NCBI RefSeq assembly: GCF_035975855.1
Contig: NZ_CP109055.1
Location: 930,001 to 994,000 of the forward strand
DNA length: 64,000 nucleotides
Source: Streptomyces sp. NBC_01304
GTDB taxonomy: Bacteria > Actinomycetota > Actinomycetes > Streptomycetales > Streptomycetaceae
Reading direction: 5' to 3'
The position numbers and the translations under genes are program-made. The stretch's first letter is position 1. Each line of letters opens with the position of its first letter. Below are positions 23,636 through 32,425 of this stretch, piece by piece. The notes beneath the pieces are model-generated. The model did no database searches and was not told the DNA's origin. It saw only the letters and a program-made list of their open reading frames with translations.

Positions 23636-26600
23636 GACGACGACGTACGCACCTTCGACGCATCTCCACCGCCGGGCGGCGCATCTCCACCGCCGGGCGG
23701 CGCATCGCCGCGCTCGCCGGAACCCTGTTCGCGCTGTGGCTGTTCCTGCCCGCGACACCCGCCTACGCCTGCGGCGAGCCCAAGTACGCGGACGAACCCG
23801 GCCAGGCAGGTCCCCCGCAGTTCAGCGACCCGTGCGCCCCACAGGCCGAGACCGGGGCGGCGGTGGTCGCGGCGGCCGGACTGGTCGCCGCGGCGGTGGC
23901 GGGCGCGGTCAGCGCGGCCCGCGGGGCGGTGCCCAGCCCGGCGGAGCTCGCGGACGCACTCGCCGCACCCGCCGAGGCAGTGGCGCAGTCGGCACCGCCG
24001 CCCCTGGCCCGTCCGGCCGAGGGCAACACGGGCCGGACCGTCGCCGGCGACCCGGTGGACGTGATCTCGGGCCAGATGGTCACCTCGGACACCGACGTCG
24101 AACTCCCCGGCCTGCTCCCGCTGTTGCTGCGCCGCGCCTACGCCTCTGCCTATGACGCCGGACGCCTCTACGGGCCGGGCTGGGCCTCCACCCTCGATCA
24201 GCGCCTGGAGGTCGTCGGCTACGAGATCCACTACATCGGCGACGACGCCCAGGTGCTGCGCTACCCCCTGCCCACCCAGCACGGCGTGCCGGCCCTGCCC
24301 ACCGCAGGCGCACGCTGGCCGCTGGTCTGGGAAGCGGACGGGACGATACGCATCGACGACCCGTGGTCCGGCTGGAGCCGCCACTTCGCCGCCTGGTCGC
24401 CCGGACGGCCCGTGTGCCCGCTCACCGCCTTGACCGACCGGGGCGGCCGGCGCATCACGATCCAGCACGCGAGCGAGGACGGCACCCGGCCGACCGAGGT
24501 CACGCACGGCGCGGGCTACCGCATAGCCGTCGACACCCGGCAATCCGACCTGCACGGCTCACGCGTCGTCGCCCTGCGCCTGCTCGACGGTACCGATGAC
24601 GGCCGCGGCACGCTGCTGCGCAGCTTCCACTACGGCGAGCACGGCCGACTGATCCAGGTGGTCAACTCCCAGGGCGGACGGCAGCGTTACGAGCACGACC
24701 ACGCCGACCGCATCACCGCCTGGACCGACCGCAACGGCCACCGTTACGCCTACACCTACGACGATCACGGGCGCGTCGTACGGGGTGACGGACCGGGCGG
24801 CGACCTGTCGGCGGCCTTCGCCTACCACCCGCTGCGCCGCGTCACCGTCGTCACGGACTCGCTCGGTCACCGCACCGAGTTCCACTACGACCGCCACCAC
24901 CACATCACCAGGACCGTGGACCCGCTGGGCCACAGCGTCCTGACCGAGCACGACCGCCACGGCCACCTCCTCGCCCGGACCGACGAGTTGGGCCACACCA
25001 CCCGCTTCACCCGCGACGAGCACGGCGACATCACCCGCGTGGACCGCCCCGACGGCACCACGATTTCCGCCCGCCACAACGCCCTTCACCTGCCGGTGGA
25101 GACGATCGAACCCGGCGGGTCGACCTGGCACCACACCTACGACGCACGCGGCAATCCGCTCGCCGTGACCGATCCGACCGGTGCGGTCACGACCTACAGC
25201 TACGACGAGCGGGGCCACCTGGCCACGGTCACGGACGCGCTCGGCCACGTCCAGCGCCTGGAGACGGACGCCGCAGGCCTCGTCACCGCCGCCTCGGACC
25301 CGCTCGGCGCCACCACCCGCGTCACCCGCGACGCCTTCGGCCGCATCACCGGACTCCGCGACCCGCTGGGGCAGTTGACGACGCTGGAGTGGACCACCGA
25401 GGGATGGCTGACCCTGCGGCGCCGCCCCGACGGCAGCGTGGAGCGCTGGCGCCACGATGCCGAGGGCAACGAGATCAGCCACGAGGACGCCGGGGGCGGC
25501 CGCACCGAAACCGTCCCGGGCCCCTTCGGCAACCCCGTCGCACGCACCACCGCGGACGGCGCCCGCTACCAGCTCTCCTACGACACCGAGCTGCGCCTGA
25601 CATCGGTCACCGGCCCCACCGGCCTGGTCTGGCGGTACGAACACGACGCATCCGGCCGCGTCACCGGCGAGGTCGACTTCGACGACCGCCGACTCGGCTA
25701 CCGCCTGGACGCGGCGGGCCGGCTCATCGAGCGCGTCAACGGCGCGGGACAGGTGGTGCAGCACACCCGTGACACGCTGGGCCGCATCCTCGAATCCCGG
25801 CACGACACCGGCGCGGTGACCGCGTACGCCCACGACGCGAACGGCGCCCTGCTACGGGCCCAAAACCCCGACGCCACACTGGAGTTCACCAGGGACGCGC
25901 TCGGCCGCGTCCAGTCCCAGACCGTCAACGGCGCCCGTACGACATGGGAGTACGACGCCCGCGGAGCCCGTACCCGCCGCACCACGCCCACCGGCGCGGT
26001 CAGCGAGTGGAGCTTCGACGCGGCGGGCCGCCCCACCACCCTCGCCGCCGCGGGCGGCCGGCTGGCCTTCGAGTACGACGCGGCCGGCCGCGAGGTGACC
26101 CGGCACCTGGGCACGACGGCCGCGCTCACCCAGACCTACGACGCGCTGCACCGCATGACGGCCCAGAGCCTGTGGTCACGCGACACCACCGGCACCCGGC
26201 CGCTGCGCCAGCACACCTTCGCCTATCGCCCCGACGGGTACCTCGCCGCGATCCGGGACCCGGAGACCGGCGTCTGGCGCTTCGAGCTCGACCCGCTCGG
26301 CCAGGTGACGGCCATACACGCCGAGGCGGACGGTGGCGACGAGCGGCAGCCTGCGGAACGCTACGCCTACGACGCGCTCGGCAACCTGACACACGGCCAG
26401 TGGCCCACACACCACCAGAAGGACGACGACGCACAGGGCGCCCGCGCCTACGCCGGCACCCTGATCCGCAGCGCGGGCAGAACCGCCTACGCCCACGACG
26501 CCCAGAGCCGGGTCACCACCCGGACCCGGACGACCCTGTCGGGCAAGGCCCGCACCTGGCAGTACACCTGGGACGCCGAGGACCGCCTCACCCAGGCCGT

Positions 26601-27597
26601 CACGCCCGACGGCACGGTCTGGCGCTACCGCTACGACCCGCTGGGCCGCCGCATCGCCAAGCAACGCCTGGACGCGCAGGGCTCGGTGGCGGAGCAGACG
26701 GACTTCACGTGGGACGGCACGACGCTCTGCGAGCAGACGTCGCGCAGTGCGTCCGGACCGGCGCGCCGGGCCCTGACCCTGACGTGGGATCACCGTGGGG
26801 GGCGGCCGCTGGCGCAGACCGAGCGCAGGTCACTGTCGGACAGTGAAGTCGACGAACGCTTCTATGCGATCGTCACCGACTTGGTGGGCGCACCGACGGA
26901 ACTCGTCGACAAGCAGGGAGACATCGCCTGGCACGCGCGGGCCACGCTTTGGGGCGTAACCGCCTGGGACCGGAGCGCGACCGGCTATACGCCACTCCGT
27001 TTCCCGGGCCAGTACTACGACCCTGAAACCGGTCTGCATCACAACTACTTTCGTTTCTACGACCCTGACACCGCTCGCTATCTCACCCCTGACCCGTGGG
27101 GGCTTGCGCCTTCTCCCAACCCCATGGCTTACGTTGCCAACCCCCTACACGGCATCGACCCGCTCGGTCTCGCCGCGGTGCCCATGGGCAACCGGGACAA
27201 CCCGTTCCCGGACCGGGAGAGCGCGGAGAGAGCGGCGTTCGACCTTGCTGGGGTGCCCTACGACAAGACACCGGATTTCGCGTGGGAGATGGGACCCGAC
27301 CGCACACGAAAGGGCCAAGATCTGTACGTCTACGACACCGAGGTGACCCACTGGGGCAACATGCGACAGTTCGAGATGGAGCAGGGGTCGCGCGTCGTTG
27401 TCGAGCACACGGATGACCCGTTGGGCTCCCACTTTCACGCGGGGAAGCCCAAGCAGGGTTCAACCCGCACAGACGTCAATTTCGGCTGGGCCAGCGAAAC
27501 CCCGTTCGAGGACGGCTTCGAACGGTATGGCAAGGTCGACAAGCCCCGTGGTGACCACCACCTCTACTACTACGGCGGAAAGGTGTGTCCCAAATGA
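23632..27597 (+). CDS. RHS-repeat polymorphic toxin
   Basis: A 1321-residue secreted RHS protein. A signal peptide (core AALAGTLFALWLFLPATPAYA, cut near residue 46) is followed by a second hydrophobic stretch (74-96) that could anchor or insert. Next come a DUF6531-like domain (about 137-210), many YD/RHS repeats (to ~1090), the RHS core (FPGQYYDPETGLHHNYFRFY to HGIDPLGLA) and a 140-residue variable C-terminal domain (1182-1321) with GSHFHAGKPK and GDHHLYYYGG. RHS repeats form a shell that packs the C-terminal toxin. Paired His residues suggest a metal-dependent nuclease, unproven. The GTG start overlaps the PrsW stop; the stop overlaps the immunity gene start. The last ~800 bases look less G/C-biased. 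Confidence 0.93.
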   Translation: MRRRRTHLRRISTAGRRISTAGRRIAALAGTLFALWLFLPATPAYACGEPKYADEPGQAGPPQFSDPCAPQAETGAAVVAAAGLVAAAVAGAVSAARGAVPSPAELADALAAPAEAVAQSAPPPLARPAEGNTGRTVAGDPVDVISGQMVTSDTDVELPGLLPLLLRRAYASAYDAGRLYGPGWASTLDQRLEVVGYEIHYIGDDAQVLRYPLPTQHGVPALPTAGARWPLVWEADGTIRIDDPWSGWSRHFAAWSPGRPVCPLTALTDRGGRRITIQHASEDGTRPTEVTHGAGYRIAVDTRQSDLHGSRVVALRLLDGTDDGRGTLLRSFHYGEHGRLIQVVNSQGGRQRYEHDHADRITAWTDRNGHRYAYTYDDHGRVVRGDGPGGDLSAAFAYHPLRRVTVVTDSLGHRTEFHYDRHHHITRTVDPLGHSVLTEHDRHGHLLARTDELGHTTRFTRDEHGDITRVDRPDGTTISARHNALHLPVETIEPGGSTWHHTYDARGNPLAVTDPTGAVTTYSYDERGHLATVTDALGHVQRLETDAAGLVTAASDPLGATTRVTRDAFGRITGLRDPLGQLTTLEWTTEGWLTLRRRPDGSVERWRHDAEGNEISHEDAGGGRTETVPGPFGNPVARTTADGARYQLSYDTELRLTSVTGPTGLVWRYEHDASGRVTGEVDFDDRRLGYRLDAAGRLIERVNGAGQVVQHTRDTLGRILESRHDTGAVTAYAHDANGALLRAQNPDATLEFTRDALGRVQSQTVNGARTTWEYDARGARTRRTTPTGAVSEWSFDAAGRPTTLAAAGGRLAFEYDAAGREVTRHLGTTAALTQTYDALHRMTAQSLWSRDTTGTRPLRQHTFAYRPDGYLAAIRDPETGVWRFELDPLGQVTAIHAEADGGDERQPAERYAYDALGNLTHGQWPTHHQKDDDAQGARAYAGTLIRSAGRTAYAHDAQSRVTTRTRTTLSGKARTWQYTWDAEDRLTQAVTPDGTVWRYRYDPLGRRIAKQRLDAQGSVAEQTDFTWDGTTLCEQTSRSASGPARRALTLTWDHRGGRPLAQTERRSLSDSEVDERFYAIVTDLVGAPTELVDKQGDIAWHARATLWGVTAWDRSATGYTPLRFPGQYYDPETGLHHNYFRFYDPDTARYLTPDPWGLAPSPNPMAYVANPLHGIDPLGLAAVPMGNRDNPFPDRESAERAAFDLAGVPYDKTPDFAWEMGPDRTRKGQDLYVYDTEVTHWGNMRQFEMEQGSRVVVEHTDDPLGSHFHAGKPKQGSTRTDVNFGWASETPFEDGFERYGKVDKPRGDHHLYYYGGKVCPK
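23659..23706. repeat. Exact 21-bp tandem duplication in the RHS signal peptide
   Basis: Two identical 21-base copies (23659-23679 and 23680-23700) and six bases of a third encode RISTAGR twice. They lengthen the basic n-region of the RHS signal peptide. The perfect identity suggests a recent slippage event. Confidence 0.85.
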
Positions 27598-28424
27598 ACG
27601 ACCCGGGCTTCGCCGAACTCCTGAGCCGCTGCGGCCTGGAAGTCCTCGAGGTACCGCTGCCCGACTCGCTGCCCGCGCCGCGCCGCGCGGCAGGTATCAC
27701 CTTCGGAGGGAGCGAACCTGCCGCGACGGTCCCCTTCAACGGACCGCACCTGGGCGCACGTGTGGACGAGGCATGGCTACGGATCGCCCACGAGCAACAG
27801 CTGGTTGACGGGCAGGGACGTTTCCTGATCACCACCGGCATGGAGGGACCATGGGTCCCGGTCCGACTCCAGGGCGATCTCCACCTGGCGGAGCACCTGG
27901 TGGGAGCCAATGCCCGGCCGGGGCACGCCGAATTCATCACCATGGCGCTCGACGGCAGTGTCATGTGCGGCGTGACCACGGAGGAGTACGACGTCTGGCT
28001 GGTGGTGGACCGAGACCGGATCCGGCAGCCGCTCCCGCCTCCCCCGGACATCGAAGCGGCCCGCGCGGCCACACGCAGGAGGCTGGAGCTCGAAGAGCGA
28101 TACGCACCCGAGCGCCTCACGCCACCACTCGACGACGGGTGGGTTCTCCTCGCATTCGATCGCCACACCGTCCATCTCAAGCGACTCCACGAGATCCCGG
28201 ACGACATCAGCCAGGATCTGCTTCCCGATGCCCTCGGGACTGCCGTGCCCGGGACCGCTGCCACTCCGCGGCAACTCACCGAGAGCCAGGCTCAGGCCCT
28301 CGGTGACCGGCTCGGCATTCCGGTGGAGGATCGGCGATTCGGATACTTCGTGGAGTTCCAGCACGCTGCCGTCAAGAGCCGGCAGTCACAGCGGCGTGCG
28401 ATCGCCCCTGATCTCCTTGCGTGA
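27594..28424 (+). CDS. Probable immunity protein for the RHS toxin
   Basis: A 276-residue soluble, acidic protein with no signal peptide or membrane helix, in no family I recognise. It starts inside the RHS stop codon (ATGA) and is the last gene of the run. This is the standard place for the cognate immunity gene in polymorphic toxin loci, and that position is the whole basis of the call. Segments such as GPWVPVRLQGDLHLAEHLVG and VTTEEYDVWLVVDRDRIRQ look like a globular alpha+beta fold. Codon bias is weaker than in the upstream genes, matching the toxin end of RHS, so the two probably moved together. Confidence 0.7.
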   Translation: MNDPGFAELLSRCGLEVLEVPLPDSLPAPRRAAGITFGGSEPAATVPFNGPHLGARVDEAWLRIAHEQQLVDGQGRFLITTGMEGPWVPVRLQGDLHLAEHLVGANARPGHAEFITMALDGSVMCGVTTEEYDVWLVVDRDRIRQPLPPPPDIEAARAATRRRLELEERYAPERLTPPLDDGWVLLAFDRHTVHLKRLHEIPDDISQDLLPDALGTAVPGTAATPRQLTESQAQALGDRLGIPVEDRRFGYFVEFQHAAVKSRQSQRRAIAPDLLA

Positions 28425-28499
28425 GGCCACACCTCTTCCGATATGAGGTCGCCAAACGCCGGTGGGGCCACGGACCCGCCGGCCGAGCAATGCGTCAGG

Positions 28500-28760
28500 T
28501 CCCTGCCACCGGCGCCAGCGAATTACCCGCCGGGATCCCGCCGCAGCTGGACGGCACCGTCCGGCCCGCGAAGCGGTCGTTGAGCCAGGCCTGGGCGACC
28601 GGCGCGAAGGCCGCAACGACGCCGATGGGGCTGAGCAGATCGTGCTGCCTCCGGCGACCATGACCCCGTCACCGGTGTCGATGCCGTCCCCTCCAGCGGG
28701 CCAGCGCTGCCCTGCGCGATGTAGCCGGGTGCCGCAGGGCGTAACCCGTAGGTAACCGCG
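28500..28760 (-). pseudogene. Decayed C-terminal fragment of a secreted lipase
   Basis: Minus-strand translation gives family-like pieces in different frames: PGYIAQGSAGPL, GDGVMVAGGSTICSA and, one base shifted, IGVVAAFAPVAQAWLNDRF followed by AGRTVPSSC. The last pieces resemble the end of actinobacterial secretory lipases, which finish with AWL.DRFAG...PSSC. No single frame joins them, there is no start, and the catalytic elbow is missing. I infer a frameshifted remnant. The rest of the 446-base gap after the immunity gene shows nothing else. Confidence 0.4.
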
Positions 28761-28825
28761 GTGGAAGTCACCAAGAGGTACGAGGGTTGCCCAGGGCTGC
28801 GACAGAACTCATGCCGCAACCACAC

Positions 28826-28859
28826 ATGGCCCGGCCCACAGGTACGCGGGCCGGGCCAT
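28826..28859 (-). terminator. Strong hairpin terminator of the amidohydrolase transcript
   Basis: ATGGCCCGGCCC (28826-28837) and GGGCCGGGCCAT (28848-28859) form a perfect 12-base-pair stem with a ten-base loop. It is placed 11 bases past the end of the amidohydrolase gene. No U-tract follows, as is usual in this group. Confidence 0.75.
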
Positions 28860-28870
28860 GCAGGGAGAGC

Positions 28871-30193
28871 TCAGACGAGCTCCCCACCCCGCGCCACAAC
28901 CTGCCCCCCATGCACCACCATGTCCCGCTGCGGCATGTCCACCACCACCTGCGGAGTGCACTCGCCGCGGACGAGGAGGAAGTCCGCCGGGTCGCCCGGC
29001 TGGAACGTGACCCGGTCCAGGCCCATCACGTCCGCGCCGCCGTGCGCGCCCACCGTGTAGCAGTCGTTGAGCTCCTCGTCGAGGCGTACGTCGGTGACCC
29101 AGCCCAGGATGTGGGTGCGGTGCAGCATGTCCGCGTTGCCGAAGGGGCTCCACGAGTCGCGGACGCCGTCCGAGCCGAGGCCCACCCGCACGCCGTGCTC
29201 GCGCAGTTTCGCGATGGGCAGCACCAGGGACTCGTTGGGGGACACCGTGGTCAGCGCGATGTCCTGCTCGCCCAAGTCCGCCGCCATCGCGTCGAGTTCG
29301 GCCTCGGCCAGGAACGGCAGGCAGAAGACGTGGCTGACCGTGACCTTGCCGCGCAGGGACAGCGCCTTGGTGCGCTCGATGATGCCGCGCAACACCCGGA
29401 TGCCCTTGTCGTCGCGGTCGTGGAGGTGGATGTCCACGCCCACGTCGTAGCGGTCGGCCAGGCGGAAGACGAGGTCGAGCTGCTCGTCGAGGGCGTTGTC
29501 GAAGCTGATCGGGTCGATGCCACCGATCATGTCGACGAGCCCGCTGCGGGCGGCGTCCTCGAGGAGCTTGGCGGTGCCGGGGGTGCGGATGACGCCGTGC
29601 TGCGGGAAGCCGACGATCTGCACGTCCAGCGCGTGGTCGAGGCGTTCGCGGGCCTCGGCGACGCCTTCGAGTCCCTTGAGGCCGTAGGCCGGGGCGACGT
29701 CGGCGTGCGCCCGCATGGCGCGGGTGCCGCGGGACACGGCGTGGGCCATCAGGCCGTACGCCCGCTCCCCCACCGTGCGGCTCTGGCTGCGGAACAACTC
29801 CACGTCCTGCGCGCAGTATTCGGCGATGCCGCGGGCGGGCTTGCGGGTGACCCAGTCGCCGCCCCAGGTGGTCTTGTCGGGGTGGATGTGGGCGTCGACC
29901 AGGCTCGGCAGGGCGATGCGGCCGTCGCCGTCGATGATGCGGGCGCCCTTCGGGGCGGCCCGGTCCGTGATGCGGCCGTCGATCACCGTCAGGTCGACGG
30001 GCGTCTTGGCACCGAAGGGCCGTACGTTGCGGAAGACGACGGCCTTGCCGTGGTGCGGCCCACGGCCGGCGGCACCGGCATCGGTGTCGGCGGCGGCCTG
30101 GTTCGCGGTGACGCCGAGGGCGGCGGTCGCGCCGGCGAGGGTCGCGGCACCGCCGGCGAGCATGCCGCGGCGGGACAGGGGCGGGGGAACCAT
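28871..30193 (-). CDS. Tat-exported amidohydrolase (cytosine deaminase-like)
   Basis: A 440-residue metal-dependent amidohydrolase. The N terminus carries a twin-arginine signal (SRRGMLAGGAATLAGATAAL). The TIM-barrel metal sites appear as SLVDAHIHPDK (HxH), the central HLHDRDDKG and SHVFCLPF His sites, and the GLGSDGVRD Asp. The overall pattern (NADMLHRTHILGW, VGAHGGADVMGL) is that of cytosine-deaminase-like members. Substrate is not known, but a cyclic amide or imine outside the membrane is implied. The start has AAGGAG five bases upstream. It follows a second Tat amidohydrolase gene after 84 bases; the two probably share one transcript. Confidence 0.88.
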   Translation of the reverse strand: MVPPPLSRRGMLAGGAATLAGATAALGVTANQAAADTDAGAAGRGPHHGKAVVFRNVRPFGAKTPVDLTVIDGRITDRAAPKGARIIDGDGRIALPSLVDAHIHPDKTTWGGDWVTRKPARGIAEYCAQDVELFRSQSRTVGERAYGLMAHAVSRGTRAMRAHADVAPAYGLKGLEGVAEARERLDHALDVQIVGFPQHGVIRTPGTAKLLEDAARSGLVDMIGGIDPISFDNALDEQLDLVFRLADRYDVGVDIHLHDRDDKGIRVLRGIIERTKALSLRGKVTVSHVFCLPFLAEAELDAMAADLGEQDIALTTVSPNESLVLPIAKLREHGVRVGLGSDGVRDSWSPFGNADMLHRTHILGWVTDVRLDEELNDCYTVGAHGGADVMGLDRVTFQPGDPADFLLVRGECTPQVVVDMPQRDMVVHGGQVVARGGELV

Positions 30194-30277
30194 GGGATCT
30201 CCTTGCGGTCGGTCGGTCAGTCGGGGCGTACGACGTGAGACGTGAGGTGGGGGCGTACGACGGACGGCGGCCGGCCG

Positions 30278-31558
30278 TCAGACGGGCAGGCCCGAACGGA
30301 CCACGGACACCGGCTTGCTGAGCACGGTGAGGTCGGCAAGGGGGTCGCCCGCGACGACGAGGACATCGCCGGCGTAGCCGCGAGCCAGTCGGCCGACCGT
30401 GGTGAGGCCGAGGAGGCGTGCCGCGCCGGTGGTCGCGGTGCGGATCGCGTCGAGGGCGGGCAGCCCGGCCGCGTGCATCAACTCGACCTCGCGGCCGATG
30501 GGCTTGACGGTGCCGCCGGAGGAATCGGTGCCCGCCGCGAGCGGCACGCCCCTCTCGTGGGCGGCGAGTACGGCGCGCTTGAGGAGGGGCAGGTAGGTGC
30601 GGCCGCGTTCGGCGAGGACGGGGTTCGAGGACTCGGCGAGGCCCGCGATCGCGGCCAGCGTGGGCGTGAAGTACGTGTTCCTGCGGCGCATTTCGTGCAG
30701 GGTGCGCTCGCCGACGTACACGCCGTGCTCCAGGGAGCGGATGCCCGCGGTCACCGCGTCGTGGCAGCCCTTTTCGCTGTAGCTGTGGCACAGCACGCCG
30801 CGTCCGCCGCGGCGGGCCGCGGCCACCACCTCGGACAGCTGCTCGTGCGAGTAGACCTGGGCGAGAGGGTCCTGCTCGGGCAGCCCGGCCCGCTCGTTGA
30901 CCCGGGTCTTGACCCAGTCGGCGCCGCGCGCCAGGTTGACCTCGACGACCCGGCGCAGCGCCTCGGCGGAGCGTACGCCGTCCTTGAGGCGGGCCAGTTC
31001 GGTGAGGTCGGGGTCCGCGAGGACGGTGTCGCCGAGGTCGGGGGTCACGAAGACGCCCGCGGCCTTCAGGCGCGGGGCGAGGACGGGGGCCTGGCGGGCC
31101 AACTCCCGTACGGCGATGTCCTGGTAGAAGTTCGTGGAGCCGCTGCGGGCGCTGGTCGCGCCCTTGCGGACCGCGTCGCGTGCCTCGGCGGCGGTGTTGA
31201 GGTGGATGTGCGCGTCGACGAGGCCGGGCAGCACCCACCGGCCGTGGGCGTCGAGCCGCGGGGCATCCTGCGGCACGCCGATGCGGGAGCGGGGGCCGGC
31301 CGCGCGGACCAGTCCGTCACGGATGACGACGACGGCGTCCGGCGTGACGTCGCCGGTCCCGGGGTCGAGCAGCGTGCCGCCCTCGATGACCAGGTCACCG
31401 GTGAGCGGAGTGCCGAGGCGGCGTGGGGCGGCTGCGGCGGCGGGGGTCGCGGTGGTGGCCAGCAGCGCGGTGGTGGTGCCGGCCAGGGCGGCGGCGCCGG
31501 CGAGTACGCCGCGCCTGGTCAGTGACGCGGCGGGCGGCGGGGTGGGGTCGACGCACAT
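30278..31558 (-). CDS. Tat-exported amidohydrolase (imidazolonepropionase-like)
   Basis: A 426-residue exported amidohydrolase. The Tat motif TRRGVLAGAAALAGTTTALL precedes an Ala-rich cleavage region. Metal motifs are GLVDAHIHLNT, the Lys-containing WVKTRVNE, the His sites HSYSEKGCHD and SLEHGVYV, and the AAGTDSSGG Asp. These match the imidazolonepropionase-like branch, which also includes Xaa-Pro and organophosphate-acting enzymes, so the substrate is open. Start ATG 31558 has GAGGAG five bases upstream. A promoter overlapping an FCD-GntR operator lies upstream (31615-31643). The GntR gene before it on the same strand is the likely regulator of both amidohydrolases. Confidence 0.88.
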   Translation of the reverse strand: MCVDPTPPPAASLTRRGVLAGAAALAGTTTALLATTATPAAAAAPRRLGTPLTGDLVIEGGTLLDPGTGDVTPDAVVVIRDGLVRAAGPRSRIGVPQDAPRLDAHGRWVLPGLVDAHIHLNTAAEARDAVRKGATSARSGSTNFYQDIAVRELARQAPVLAPRLKAAGVFVTPDLGDTVLADPDLTELARLKDGVRSAEALRRVVEVNLARGADWVKTRVNERAGLPEQDPLAQVYSHEQLSEVVAAARRGGRGVLCHSYSEKGCHDAVTAGIRSLEHGVYVGERTLHEMRRRNTYFTPTLAAIAGLAESSNPVLAERGRTYLPLLKRAVLAAHERGVPLAAGTDSSGGTVKPIGREVELMHAAGLPALDAIRTATTGAARLLGLTTVGRLARGYAGDVLVVAGDPLADLTVLSKPVSVVRSGLPV

Positions 31559-31614
31559 GAGGGCTCCTCGTGGGCGGTGGGCAGGCAACGGGCCCGGAGG
31601 CTTCGCCCGACCTT

Positions 31615-31643
31615 TTGTATACCAAGAGGCGCCACGCCAACAA
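31615..31643 (-). promoter_or_regulatory. Promoter overlapped by a GntR/FCD-type operator
   Basis: On the minus strand TTGTTG (31638-31643) and TATACA (31616-31621) are 16 bases apart and would start transcription about 50 bases before the amidohydrolase ATG. The -10 lies inside TTGTATACCAAG (31615-31626), a form expected for FCD-family GntR operators with GTATAC at the centre. Repressor binding would block the promoter directly. Confidence 0.6.
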
Positions 31644-31720
31644 GATCGCACCACGCGACGTCACGTACGTACGGGCATTATGACGGGATACGCGCAGAGG
31701 TGGCCCGCCTCGATCTACGT

Positions 31721-31732
31721 CTTGGTATACAA
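31721..31732. promoter_or_regulatory. Second copy of the GntR-type operator
   Basis: CTTGGTATACAA is the exact reverse complement of the site at 31615-31626. It abuts the stop codon of the GntR gene. Centre-to-centre distance is 106 bases, close to ten helical turns, which would allow looping between two repressor dimers. Confidence 0.6.
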
Positions 31733-32425
31733 CTACGCGGTACCGAAGAGCGACCGCAGCGCCACCGCCCGGCTGTCGCGCACGTGCAGCAGCGTGCTCG
31801 CCGCAGCCGGTTCCTCGTCGCCCGCCGCGATGTGCCGGAACATCTCCGCATGCTGCGCCCGCATGTGCGCGGGCTCCTCGCGCAGCCCGAAGAGCAACTG
31901 CAGCTGCCAGCTCAGCTGCTCCATCGTGCGGGCGAGCAGCGGGTTGCCGCCGAGCGCCACGATCTCCTCGTGGAACGCCGTGTGCGCGGCCACCTCACGC
32001 TTGCCCTCGCCCGCCGCGGCCGCCTGTTCGGCCCGCTCCAGCAGCTCACGCAGCGCCGCCAGACCCTCGGGCTCCCCGGCCGCGGCGGCGACCCGGCGGG
32101 CCGCGAGTCGGGAGGCCTGCACGGCGAGGGGCTCCCACACCTCGTACAGATGACGTACGTCGGCGGGCTCCAGGCTCCGCACCCGGACCCCGCTGTGCGG
32201 CAGCAGCTCAAGGAGCCCCTCGGCGACGAGGGCGCGCAGCGCCTCGCGCACCGGCACCCGCGACATCTGCAGCTCCTCGGCGACCTCGCGTTCCACGAGG
32301 CGGGAGCCCATCGCGTAGCGCCGGTCCACGATCCGCTGCCGCACCGCCTCGCGCGCCTGCGCGCTCAGCGACATCCGGCCGCCGCCTCGCGTCCGCTCCG
32401 CCGCGTCCGCCTTGCTGCCTGCCAC
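31733..32425 (-). CDS. GntR-family regulator (FCD type)
   Basis: A 230-residue GntR regulator. The winged helix (AREAVRQRIVDRRYAMGSRL, VEREVAEELQMSRVPVREAL, RALVAEGLLELLPHSGVRV) is followed by an all-helical FCD ligand domain containing LEPADVRHLYEVWEPLAVQA and the metal/ligand residues of AAHTAFHEEIVALGGN and RAQHAEMFRHIAAGD. I start at GTG 32425 because GGAGGA is eight bases upstream; GTG 32431 would be too close to it. It most likely represses the two downstream amidohydrolase genes through the paired TTGTATACCAAG sites. FCD regulators usually bind small carboxylates. Confidence 0.88.
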   Translation of the reverse strand: MAGSKADAAERTRGGGRMSLSAQAREAVRQRIVDRRYAMGSRLVEREVAEELQMSRVPVREALRALVAEGLLELLPHSGVRVRSLEPADVRHLYEVWEPLAVQASRLAARRVAAAAGEPEGLAALRELLERAEQAAAAGEGKREVAAHTAFHEEIVALGGNPLLARTMEQLSWQLQLLFGLREEPAHMRAQHAEMFRHIAAGDEEPAAASTLLHVRDSRAVALRSLFGTA

